This document shows positions 45,161 to 52,917 of a stretch of DNA of 64,000 nt, in pieces. The translations under genes and the position numbers were made by a program. The notes under the pieces were generated by a model. The model was not told where the DNA came from, made no database searches, and worked only from the letters and a program-made list of their open reading frames with translations. Every line of letters starts with the position of its first letter. Position 1 is the first letter of the stretch. The DNA is from Algorimicrobium sediminis (lineage in GTDB: Bacteria; Bacteroidota; Bacteroidia; Flavobacteriales; Flavobacteriaceae), in contig NZ_JBHULS010000003.1 of assembly GCF_042684585.1 (NCBI RefSeq), forward strand, positions 62,001-126,000, read 5' to 3'.

Positions 45161-45182
45161 AAAAAAAAAAAAAAAAAAAAAA
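45161..45182. repeat. Homopolymer run of 22 A
   Basis: On the minus strand it is T22, 46-67 bases upstream of the Cys-peptide ATG and just upstream of a poor -7-like sequence (CTTGTTTG, 45140-45147). Slippage there would alter promoter spacing, so phase-variable expression is possible. Sequencing error in run length is also possible. Confidence 0.8.
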
Positions 45183-45302
45183 CGAATAACCAAAATTTTA
45201 ACTAAAATAAGATAAAACAAATACATTTCTAAATTTAATTTTTCATTAATACTATTTTAAATGATAAATAAATATAAATTAAAAACTTTATTTAATCACA
45301 AC

Positions 45303-45442
45303 ATCAAGAAGTGATTAATCTAAGATACTTTCAGGAGTTGAGTTATAAAGAAATTTCAGCAGAGATTAACGAGCCTATTAACAACGTGAAGGTTAAATTG
45401 CTACGTGCCAAGAAATTATTGGCAGACATTATTAAAAGCTAA
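45303..45442 (+). pseudogene. Sigma factor 3' end fragment (copy 2)
   Basis: Encodes the last 45-46 residues of the intact sigma factor (from QEVINLRYF to the stop), identical in DNA. It has no start and no sigma2 domain. It is preserved without change, so the duplication is recent or kept uniform by gene conversion. Confidence 0.9.
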
Positions 45443-45776
45443 AGCCAGCTTGAATTGAAAAAAATCGCTGATTAATATGAAACGTTTGTTGATTACTATT
45501 ATTTAAACCTATATTTTTCACTACTATTGACTTATAATTAAATAGGTTTTGAGCTATAATGGAGAAACTAAACCTATCATAAAAATATTGAAGCTTAATA
45601 TTTGTGAATACATAATTTTTATCCAGAGCATTTGATTTAGATTTGAACACAGGGTTTAGTTCAATATTGAACGTAAATTTTTTATATTTATAACTAGGGC
45701 TTACAAAAAAGTTTAACCTATTTATATTTGTAACTTGATTAGAATTTAACATGAAATTAATACGCTCTAATTCTAC
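45432..45776 (-). pseudogene. Outer-membrane protein C-terminal fragment (copy 2)
   Basis: The last 114 codons plus stop of the beta-barrel gene, from VELERINFML to the C-terminal GFSF, identical to the full gene. A 116-residue frame can start at a TTG at 45782 but would make no signal peptide and only a few strands. It serves as a homology arm, not a gene. Confidence 0.92.
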
Positions 45777-45805
45777 ACCCAAATAAATATAATATTTTGG
45801 TTAAA

Positions 45806-45950
45806 CACATTATCAAGACATTATAAATTTAAGGTTCTTTAAGGGCATAAGTAACAAAGCCATTTAAGCAAAACCATGAATTTATTAGTAACGTAAAAGT
45901 GTTGTTACGGTACGCCAAAAAAACTATTGGTAAACCTTACGAGCAGCCAA
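45806..45950 (+). pseudogene. Decayed third copy of the sigma factor 3' end
   Basis: Starts with CACATTATCAAGA (45806-45818), the same 13 bases as 41268-41280 in the intact gene. Translated from there it gives HYQDIINLRFFKGISNKAI, then a stop, compared with HYQEVINLRYFQELSYKEI in the intact protein. After a 2-base loss it continues HEFISNVKVLLRYAKK, compared with NEPINNVKVKLLRAKK. The match ends where the sigma stop codon would be. No similarity is seen to the left. It is a non-functional, displaced gene end. Confidence 0.8.
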
Positions 45951-46185
45951 CACCATGTTTTAAGATTAAAACACCCTTATTATTTAAAAAACATACGGAC
46001 TTAACAGGCAGATATAAGTTTAAAGAGCCGTTATAAAATGTCTAAAAAAAGAGGACTTTGTTGCAAAAAAATTATTTATTTTACTTTTTTATTACATTAA
46101 TTATTAAAAAAGCGGCTATTATAAAGCTATTTACATTGTATCATAATACGCAGGTACAACCTTAAAACAACCAAATCTATAAAAA
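45951..46185. other. AT-rich region before the Nramp-like gene
   Basis: 235 bases with no gene. It probably holds the promoter of the Nramp-like gene and is the ancestral downstream flank of the sigma gene if the insertion model is right. I see nothing else in it. Confidence 0.4.
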
Positions 46186-47400
46186 ATGAGTATTAGTTTA
46201 AAAAAATTAGGCCCGGGACTTTTGTTTGCTGGTGCAGCTATTGGTGTTTCGCATTTAGTTCAATCTACACGTGCTGGTGCCGACTTTGGTTTGGGACTGC
46301 TTTGGGCGCTTGTTTTAATTCATATTGTAAAATATCCCTTTTTTAAATTTGGTGCCTTATATGCCGCCACCGCCAAAGAAAGTTTGCTAGATGGTTACAA
46401 GCGTTTAGGCAACGTGGTATTGGTAATTTATGCAGTTATTACATTTGCCACCATGTTTACCATACAAACCGCGGTTACCACAGTAACTGCAGGCATTGCG
46501 TCGTCGTTGTTTAATATAAATTGGCCTACCACATATTGGTCATTAATTATTTTAATTATTTGTCTGCTAATTTTGCTAAAAGGCCGCTATTCGTTTCTGG
46601 ATAAACTCATGAAAATTATTGTAATAGCACTTACTGTAAGTACAATAATTGCGGTAATAATGGCTTTTAACACCAACCACAACCCCTTAACCTTAACACA
46701 GGTGTTTCCAGAAAACGCATTAGAAATTGGTTTTTTAATTGCATTTATGGGTTGGATGCCAGCACCTTTAGATGTGTCTATTTGGCACTCGCTTTGGGCT
46801 TTAGAAAAGAAAAAATTAAATCCGGAAACCACTTTTAAATCCAGTATAACCGACTTTAATATAGGTTATGCCGCTACGCTTATTTTAGGTTCTTGCTTTT
46901 TAGGTTTAGGGGCATTAGTTATGCACCAATCTGGCGAAACCTTTGGATCCTCTGCTGCTGGTTTTGCCAATCAGCTTATAAACATGTACACCAACAGTCT
47001 AGGAAATTGGGCGTATTGGCTTATTGGTATTGCAGCTTTAACCACGATGTTTAGCACCACATTAACAACCCTAGACGCATCGCCTCGCTCCATGCACAAA
47101 ACCATGCAATTACTGCAAAATAAACCATTGCCCAAAGGTTATGCCATATGGGTTTTAGCTTTAACGGTAGGCAGTCTCATTATTTTGTTTGGTTTTATTT
47201 CGGAAATGGGTGTTCTCATAAAAATTGCGACTATTATATCCTTTTTAACAGCACCTTTTTATGCCATTTTAAATTATGTGCTAATAACCAGTAAACATAT
47301 GCCAAAACACAAACAACCTAATAAAGCCATGAAAATTTACAGCTGGTTTTGTATTGCTTTTTTAATAGCTTTTAGTTTTTGGTTTTTAAGCACTTTTTAA
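46186..47400 (+). CDS. Divergent Nramp-family transporter
   Basis: 404 residues with about eleven membrane helices. The N-terminal LGPGLLFAGAAIGVSHLVQSTRAGA matches Nramp TM1, but the metal-binding DPGN is G20-V-S-H23. In TM6 the MPH motif reads MPAPLDV near 187-193, so Met stays and His is lost. The usual Mn/Fe site is therefore altered and the substrate is uncertain; related Nramp groups carry Mg2+ or other ions. Inner membrane, presumably proton- or ion-coupled. It stands alone, with 305 bases to lipA. Confidence 0.8.
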   Translation: MSISLKKLGPGLLFAGAAIGVSHLVQSTRAGADFGLGLLWALVLIHIVKYPFFKFGALYAATAKESLLDGYKRLGNVVLVIYAVITFATMFTIQTAVTTVTAGIASSLFNINWPTTYWSLIILIICLLILLKGRYSFLDKLMKIIVIALTVSTIIAVIMAFNTNHNPLTLTQVFPENALEIGFLIAFMGWMPAPLDVSIWHSLWALEKKKLNPETTFKSSITDFNIGYAATLILGSCFLGLGALVMHQSGETFGSSAAGFANQLINMYTNSLGNWAYWLIGIAALTTMFSTTLTTLDASPRSMHKTMQLLQNKPLPKGYAIWVLALTVGSLIILFGFISEMGVLIKIATIISFLTAPFYAILNYVLITSKHMPKHKQPNKAMKIYSWFCIAFLIAFSFWFLSTF

Positions 47401-47705
47401 AAACTAATCTGTATTTAAGGTACGCTTGGTAAACCCTGTAAAGCCTGAAAGAAAATAAACACGCTTCTAAAATGTATTGTATCGAAAAACCCATTAATTC
47501 GGGTTTCAAAATAAAATAGCAGCCGCCGTTAACTTTTTACGCAAATACACCTCCTATTTTGTTTTAAACAGGTAACATGCCTTACTTTTACAAGTCGCTA
47601 CATGAGAAACTAAAGATTGCTATTTAAAATTACCAGCAAGAGTGGTTTTAATTAAGATATCTAATGATTAAAATCTTTGTATCTTTGCAACGGAAAAACA
47701 AGTCT
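47401..47705. other. Intergenic region before lipA
   Basis: 305 bases with no gene. It contains the TATCTTTG box at 47680-47687. A frame opening at 47664 (ATG) would extend lipA by 14 residues but overlaps this box. Confidence 0.5.
47680..47687 (+). promoter_or_regulatory. TAnnTTTG -7 box for lipA-gap
   Basis: TATCTTTG, exact match to the consensus, 18 bases before the lipA ATG at 47706. It supports that start against the ATG at 47664, which would lie upstream of the box. Confidence 0.6.
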
Positions 47706-48584
47706 ATGAAAACAGAAACCGTTTCGAATATCTTACCCGAAAGACAAGCTAAACCAAAATGGCTGCGTGTAAAATTACCTACTGGCAAAAAATACACGGA
47801 ATTACGCAGTTTAGTAGATAAGTATAGTTTAAACACCATCTGCACCTCTGGAAGCTGTCCAAACATGGGCGAATGTTGGGGAGAAGGCACGGCAACCTTT
47901 ATGATTCTGGGAAATGTTTGTACCCGCTCCTGTGGTTTTTGCGGTGTAAAAACAGGGCGCCCCGAAACCGTAGATTGGGACGAACCTGAAAAAGTAGCCC
48001 GCTCCATAAAGCTCATGAAAATTAAACACGCCGTTTTAACAAGCGTCGATCGGGACGACCTAAAAGACATGGGTAGCATAATGTGGGCTGAAACTGTTAA
48101 AGCAGTAAGACGCATGAACCCAGAAACTACTCTAGAAACTCTAATACCAGACTTTCAGGGCATAGAGCAACATATCGATAGAATTGTAGAAGTAGCACCA
48201 GAAGTGGTGTCGCATAACATAGAAACCGTTCGTCGTTTAACCCGCGAGGTGCGTATTCAAGCTAAATACGACAGAAGTATGGCCGTGCTTAAGTACTTAA
48301 AAGCTCAAGGTCAACGCCGCACCAAATCGGGTATCATGCTTGGATTAGGCGAAGAACGCGAGGAGGTAATTGAAACCCTTCACGATTTAAGAGAAAATGA
48401 TGTAGATGTGGTAACCATTGGGCAATACTTACAGCCAAGTAAAAAACACCTGCCTGTAAAACGCTTTATTATGCCAGACCAATTTGAAGAGTTTAAAGAA
48501 ATTGGTTTAAGTTTAGGTTTCCGACACGTGGAAAGTAGTGCCTTGGTGCGCTCGTCTTATAAAGCCCAAAAACACATTAATTAA
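47706..48584 (+). CDS. lipA: Lipoyl synthase
   Basis: 292 residues, radical-SAM enzyme that inserts two sulfurs into octanoyl groups on lipoyl domains. The auxiliary cluster Cys are 46, 51 and 57 (CTSGSCPNMGEC); the radical-SAM Cys are 72, 76 and 79 (CTRSCGFC). The conserved GVKTGRPETVDWDEPEK follows. I chose the ATG at 47706 over that at 47664 because of the promoter box between them and the usual N-terminal length. The stop overlaps the gap start by one base (TAATG), so the two are translationally coupled. Confidence 0.95.
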   Translation: MKTETVSNILPERQAKPKWLRVKLPTGKKYTELRSLVDKYSLNTICTSGSCPNMGECWGEGTATFMILGNVCTRSCGFCGVKTGRPETVDWDEPEKVARSIKLMKIKHAVLTSVDRDDLKDMGSIMWAETVKAVRRMNPETTLETLIPDFQGIEQHIDRIVEVAPEVVSHNIETVRRLTREVRIQAKYDRSMAVLKYLKAQGQRRTKSGIMLGLGEEREEVIETLHDLRENDVDVVTIGQYLQPSKKHLPVKRFIMPDQFEEFKEIGLSLGFRHVESSALVRSSYKAQKHIN

Positions 48585-49600
48585 TGATAAGAATTGGCAT
48601 TAATGGTTTTGGCCGTATAGGCAGACGCGTTTTTAGACTAATACAAAATAACCCAAATCTAGAGGTTGTTGCCATTAATGATTTGGCAGATGCCCGTACC
48701 TTAAGTCATTTATTAAAATACGATAGTATTCACGGTGTTTTTACTGAAAACGTTACGCACAACGACACGCATATTATTGTAAACAACATACCCATTGTTT
48801 TAACGCATAACAAGCATCCTAAAGATATTAATTGGCGCCATGCACAAGTTGATTTTGTAATTGAGGCATCCGGTAAATTTAAAACACCGGAAACCCTTCA
48901 ATACCATATTACCAATGGGGCTAAACAGGTAATTTTAAGTGTTCCTCCAGAAGACGATACCATAAAAACCATTGTTATGGGCGTTAACGAACACACGCTA
49001 GATGGCACCGAAACTGTAATATCCAACGCCTCATGTACTACCAATAATGCCGCACCTATGATGGATGTTATCCATAAATTATGTGGTATTAAACAGGCCT
49101 ATATTACTACCGTGCATTCGTATACAACAGACCAAAGTTTGCACGATCAGCCGCACCGCGATTTACGCCGTGCTCGCGCTGCAGGCCAATCTATTGTTCC
49201 AACAACTACAGGTGCTGCCAAAGCCTTAACGCGAATTTTTCCAGAGCTATCCAATGTTATTGGTGGTTGTGGTATTCGGGTGCCTGTACCAAACGGATCG
49301 TTAACAGACATTACCTTTAATGTTGAAAAAACGGTTACAATTGAAACCATTAACAACGCATTCAAAGAGGCTTCCGAAGGCTACTTAAAAAACGTTTTGG
49401 CTTACACCCAGGACCCCATTGTATCCATAGATATTGTAGGCAACCCAGCTTCTTGCATTTTTGATGCACAAATGACATCGGTTATTGGTAACATGGTAAA
49501 AATTATAGGGTGGTACGATAATGAAACAGGATATTCGCAGCGAATTTTGGATTTAATAACCTTTTTATCGTTAAAAATACAGACTTTATCGAGCAATTAG
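48584..49600 (+). CDS. gap: Glyceraldehyde-3-phosphate dehydrogenase
   Basis: 338 residues of the phosphorylating NAD(P)-dependent type. The N-terminal INGFGRIGRRVFRLI (5-19) binds the cofactor. The catalytic Cys151 is in SNASCTTNN, with His in TTVHSYTTDQ (near 178). The C-terminal NETGYSQRILDL fits. Some active-site loops (HDQPHRDLRRARAAGQS) differ from the most usual GapA, so it may be the second paralogue typical of Bacteroidetes. Glycolysis/gluconeogenesis enzyme, cytoplasmic. It is coupled to lipA. Confidence 0.93.
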   Translation: MIRIGINGFGRIGRRVFRLIQNNPNLEVVAINDLADARTLSHLLKYDSIHGVFTENVTHNDTHIIVNNIPIVLTHNKHPKDINWRHAQVDFVIEASGKFKTPETLQYHITNGAKQVILSVPPEDDTIKTIVMGVNEHTLDGTETVISNASCTTNNAAPMMDVIHKLCGIKQAYITTVHSYTTDQSLHDQPHRDLRRARAAGQSIVPTTTGAAKALTRIFPELSNVIGGCGIRVPVPNGSLTDITFNVEKTVTIETINNAFKEASEGYLKNVLAYTQDPIVSIDIVGNPASCIFDAQMTSVIGNMVKIIGWYDNETGYSQRILDLITFLSLKIQTLSSN

Positions 49601-49601
49601 T

Positions 49602-49609
49602 TATATTTG
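49602..49609 (+). promoter_or_regulatory. TAnnTTTG -7 box for the hybrid kinase
   Basis: TATATTTG, 20 bases before the ATG at 49630, overlapping the tail of the gap gene's downstream bases. Confidence 0.45.
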
Positions 49610-49629
49610 TGTACTAGCTCTAATCCATA

Positions 49630-51867
49630 ATGTGGCAGAAATATACATATTTATACTTCTTGTTTCTTCTTTTTTGTGCACCATTATCCGCACAAATCGA
49701 CATTAGTAACGAGAATGAAAACATTCAAATTAACATAAACTACAAAATAGATCAGGCGCAACAAGATCTTGAAAACAGCGCCTATTATAAAGCCCAAAAA
49801 CAACTTGAAGAAGCTTTAAAACTTTCCGAAAGCATAAATTCAAAAAAAAGTGCAGGCATTATTTATGCCAAACTTGGTAAACTGCAATACATTCTAGAAG
49901 AACCCGATGCTGCCTTAATAAACTTGTTTAAGGCCAACGAAATTCAACGCATTATTAAAGACGACGTTAATCGTGCCGAAACCTACAAGGTAATTGCCGA
50001 TGTTTATGCTGGCAATCAGGATTACCGGCAAGCACTGGATTATTACGTATCCGCCAATGCTTTATTTGACCAAGAAGGTCTAGATGATTTTGTTGCTGAA
50101 GTGCTGCTTAAAGAGGGTAAAACTCGTTTAAAAACCAAGCAATACCTTAAAGCCAACCAACAACTTGAACGGGCCATAGCTTTGGCCAAACGTTACGAAC
50201 TAGACAAAATACACAGTAGCGCCTTAATTCATAACGGCAAAGCGTTAACACTTTTAAACCAACCAGAACAGGGGCTAAAAACAACCCTTGAAGGTATTGA
50301 ACTTGCCAAAGTTAACGGGTTTAGTAGCATTTTAGCCAACGGCTACCTTATTTTAAGCGAACTAGAAGAAACCAATAAAAATTATCAGGCTTCAATAAAG
50401 TTTTTAAAAAAACACATGCAGCTATCCGATTCGTTACTACAAATTAAACGCGCTAATTTATCGCCTGAAAAACGCCTTGAAATTTTACTGGATAACCAAA
50501 CCGAATTTCAAAAAGAACAAGCCGCCAATTTAGAGGAAAAAATTAAAGAAAATAACTTGAGTAAGTTAACAACCATTTTAAGTATTGCCTTAATTACTAT
50601 CTTGTCGCTACTCACACTTTCTTTATACAAAAACAACAACATTCGCTTAAAAACCAACAACATGTTGCATATAAAAAACAGCGAACTCATTGTTGCCATG
50701 GAAAAAGCAGAATTGGCATCCAAAACAAAAGCCAATTTTTTATCCACAGTTACCCACGAACTACGCACCCCATTATATGCGGTAACGGGTTTAACAAATA
50801 TGCTCTTGGATGAAGATCCAAAACCAGAACAGATTCCGCATTTAAAATCGCTTAAGTTTTCGGGCGAATACTTACTAACCTTCATAAACGATATACTTCA
50901 AATAAATAAAATTGAAGCTAACAAAGTAGATATAGAACCGGAAAACTTCAATCTTAAAAAGAAAATGACCAATGTTATTGCTGCTTTAAATAATTCCGCC
51001 AGCGATAATAACACCAAATTACATTTGGAATATGCTAACGATATCCCAGAAACTTTTAATGCAGACCAACTAAAAATTTCTCAAATTCTAATAAACCTCA
51101 TTGGTAACTCTATAAAATTCACCAAAGATGGCGATATCTGGGTACGCGCCAATAAAATAAAACAAGACGGAAAAAATTACGTTATCCGTTTTGAAGTTGA
51201 AGACAACGGTATAGGTATCAGCAAAGAAAAACAGGAACGCCTTTACGATAGTTTTTCGCAAGGTTCCGTACAAATAAACCGCACCTACGGTGGTACCGGA
51301 TTGGGCTTATCTATTGTAAAAGGTTTAATTGAAATTTTAAATGGCAAAATATATTTAGAAAGCCAGATAGGAAAAGGGTCAAACTTCATTTTTGAAATTC
51401 CAATGACCTACGCCGAACCAAAAGCCAAACAAGAAAAAGTGGAATACTTCAATAAAATTGACAGTTTAGAGCTTGAAAAAATTAAGATTTTAGTGGTAGA
51501 GGACAACAAAATAAACCAAATGATTACCAAAAAAATCCTCAATAAAATGAATCTGAATTGCGACATTGTAGACAATGGCGAAGACGCTGTTGAAAAAGCA
51601 CAAAACGAAAATTACGATGTTATTTTAATGGATATTCATATGCCTGGAATAAGCGGTCTAGAGGCTACAAAGCGTATTCGTAAATTTAATAAAGATATTA
51701 CTATTTTTGCCCTAACAGCCGTTACCATAGAAGATAAAATGCCCGAGTTTGACGAAGCCGGATTCTCCGATATTATTTCGAAACCCTTTAAACAAGAAAT
51801 CTTCGAGAAAAAATTATTCGAAGCGCTAAAAGCCAACAACGGCCTTAAAAACACCCCACCTAGTTAA
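49630..51867 (+). CDS. TPR-containing hybrid sensor histidine kinase
   Basis: 745 residues. Signal peptide, then TPR repeats (about 30-290), one membrane helix (near 310-330), a short coiled coil, HisKA with His376 in STVTHELRTP, and HATPase_c (N box ILINLIGNSIKF; GTGLGLSIVKG). A receiver domain follows with Asp668 in VILMDIHMPG. The TPR sensor is probably periplasmic and may respond to a protein partner. No separate response regulator is adjacent; the output could pass to an Hpt protein elsewhere. The gene ends overlapping lpxK by 8 bases (convergent). Confidence 0.92.
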   Translation: MWQKYTYLYFLFLLFCAPLSAQIDISNENENIQININYKIDQAQQDLENSAYYKAQKQLEEALKLSESINSKKSAGIIYAKLGKLQYILEEPDAALINLFKANEIQRIIKDDVNRAETYKVIADVYAGNQDYRQALDYYVSANALFDQEGLDDFVAEVLLKEGKTRLKTKQYLKANQQLERAIALAKRYELDKIHSSALIHNGKALTLLNQPEQGLKTTLEGIELAKVNGFSSILANGYLILSELEETNKNYQASIKFLKKHMQLSDSLLQIKRANLSPEKRLEILLDNQTEFQKEQAANLEEKIKENNLSKLTTILSIALITILSLLTLSLYKNNNIRLKTNNMLHIKNSELIVAMEKAELASKTKANFLSTVTHELRTPLYAVTGLTNMLLDEDPKPEQIPHLKSLKFSGEYLLTFINDILQINKIEANKVDIEPENFNLKKKMTNVIAALNNSASDNNTKLHLEYANDIPETFNADQLKISQILINLIGNSIKFTKDGDIWVRANKIKQDGKNYVIRFEVEDNGIGISKEKQERLYDSFSQGSVQINRTYGGTGLGLSIVKGLIEILNGKIYLESQIGKGSNFIFEIPMTYAEPKAKQEKVEYFNKIDSLELEKIKILVVEDNKINQMITKKILNKMNLNCDIVDNGEDAVEKAQNENYDVILMDIHMPGISGLEATKRIRKFNKDITIFALTAVTIEDKMPEFDEAGFSDIISKPFKQEIFEKKLFEALKANNGLKNTPPS

Positions 51868-52870
51868 ACCGTTTCACATAATTTAAAACCGCTGCCTCAA
51901 AAGCTTCGGAGTTGGTTATAACTGCCTGTATAGGTAAGTAATATAATTTAGAAGCCAAACTTTTATGCACCTTCAACCGCATAAAGTCTTTTTCAGTTGT
52001 TAATAAAAAAGCCTTTTTTTCTAATGCCGCTATATCCAAGGCCGTAAATTCATGGTGGTCTGGAAAATTAAGATGTGTAAAATCCAAACCGCAATTTTCT
52101 AAATGCTGTACCAAAGGCGCAGCATTGGCGATTCCCGTAACCAAAGTTGGCTTTATAAGAGTAGTTAATTTTTTACTATCCTTTGCCGAAACTACCATGC
52201 TACTATATTTTATGGTACTAAAGCACACAAGTTGCCCTTTACGCGGCTTTAAATTTTTTATAAACTGGGTTTTAGTCTCTGCAGTAAGGTTATCCGGACA
52301 TTTGGTGACTACAATAATTTGTGCTCGTTTAGCACCTTGTTTCGGTTCACGCAAGTTGCCTGTTGGCAGTACCCAATCGGTAAAATAAGGTTCCTGATAT
52401 GTGGTTAGTAAAATATTAAATCCAGCTGCTACTTTCCTATGCTGAAAAGCATCATCCAATAAAATAAGATCGGGTTTATTGGGTAGTTTCAATAAATTTT
52501 CAATGCCGCGTTGCCTATTAGCATCCACAGCCACCTGAATAGCATCCTTAAATTTATTAAAAAATTGATAAGGCTCGTCGCCAAGCGTTTTAGCAGTGTC
52601 TTGTTTACCGGCTAGCAAAAAACCTTTGGTACTTCTTTTATAGCCCCTACTTAAAGTTGCAACTTGGTAAGAATCTTTAAATAGGTTTATTAGTAACTCA
52701 ATCATAGGCGACTTCCCCGTGCCACCCGTACTTAAATTCCCAACGCAAATAACAGGATGCGCATAGCGTTTACTTTTAAAAATACCCCAATCGTAAAACC
52801 GATTTCTTATCCAGGTAACCAAATAATAAATAGGCACAATGGGAACTAATATTTTTCGGAGAAGCTTCAT
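51860..52870 (-). CDS. lpxK: Tetraacyldisaccharide 4'-kinase LpxK
   Basis: 336 residues from the ATG at 52870 (a longer frame to 52909 lacks support). LpxK phosphorylates lipid A disaccharide at the inner membrane. A membrane-associated N-terminus (VPIVPIYYLVTWIRN) leads to the P-loop NLSTGGTGKSPM (54-65 in the longer frame), then the LSRGYKR and DDAFQHRKV motifs. It is divergent from the Nif3-like gene, and a plus-strand box lies between them. Length and motifs fit the family. Confidence 0.93.
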   Translation of the reverse strand: MKLLRKILVPIVPIYYLVTWIRNRFYDWGIFKSKRYAHPVICVGNLSTGGTGKSPMIELLINLFKDSYQVATLSRGYKRSTKGFLLAGKQDTAKTLGDEPYQFFNKFKDAIQVAVDANRQRGIENLLKLPNKPDLILLDDAFQHRKVAAGFNILLTTYQEPYFTDWVLPTGNLREPKQGAKRAQIIVVTKCPDNLTAETKTQFIKNLKPRKGQLVCFSTIKYSSMVVSAKDSKKLTTLIKPTLVTGIANAAPLVQHLENCGLDFTHLNFPDHHEFTALDIAALEKKAFLLTTEKDFMRLKVHKSLASKLYYLPIQAVITNSEAFEAAVLNYVKRFN

Positions 52871-52890
52871 AACAACGAAAGTAATTATTT

Positions 52891-52898
52891 TATCTTTG
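52891..52898 (+). promoter_or_regulatory. TAnnTTTG -7 box for the Nif3-like gene
   Basis: TATCTTTG, 19 bases before the ATG at 52918 in the 47-base gap of the divergent lpxK/Nif3 pair. Confidence 0.5.
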
Positions 52899-52917
52899 AA
52901 GTTAAACATAAATACTC

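Larger units (their letters stand above)
45303..45776. repeat. 474-bp direct repeat, copy 2 (truncated gene ends)
   Basis: Exact copy of 41274-41747. Here neither gene is complete: the left edge enters the sigma sequence at Tyr136/Gln137, and the right edge cuts the outer-membrane protein gene 114 codons from its end. The left flank reads CACAAC before ATCAAGA, two mismatches from the parental CACATT, so similarity extends six bases further. Confidence 0.97.

Noticed and set aside
45266..45277. AAATAAATATAA shared by 45266-45277 and 45781-45792 as homologous cassette right ends
   Set aside because: Twelve bases of A/T only, expected by chance in this composition; used only as a hint and not claimed.
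41274..45776. Insertion sequence or composite transposon made by the 474-bp repeats
   Set aside because: The repeats hold ends of two normal genes, with no transposase and no terminal inverted repeats.
45432..45782. 116-residue minus-strand ORF as an independent gene
   Set aside because: It is the C-terminal part of the beta-barrel gene in the exact 474-bp copy, with no signal peptide and only a TTG start; listed as a gene fragment.
47664..47705. Earlier ATG for lipA
   Set aside because: It lies upstream of the TATCTTTG promoter box at 47680-47687.
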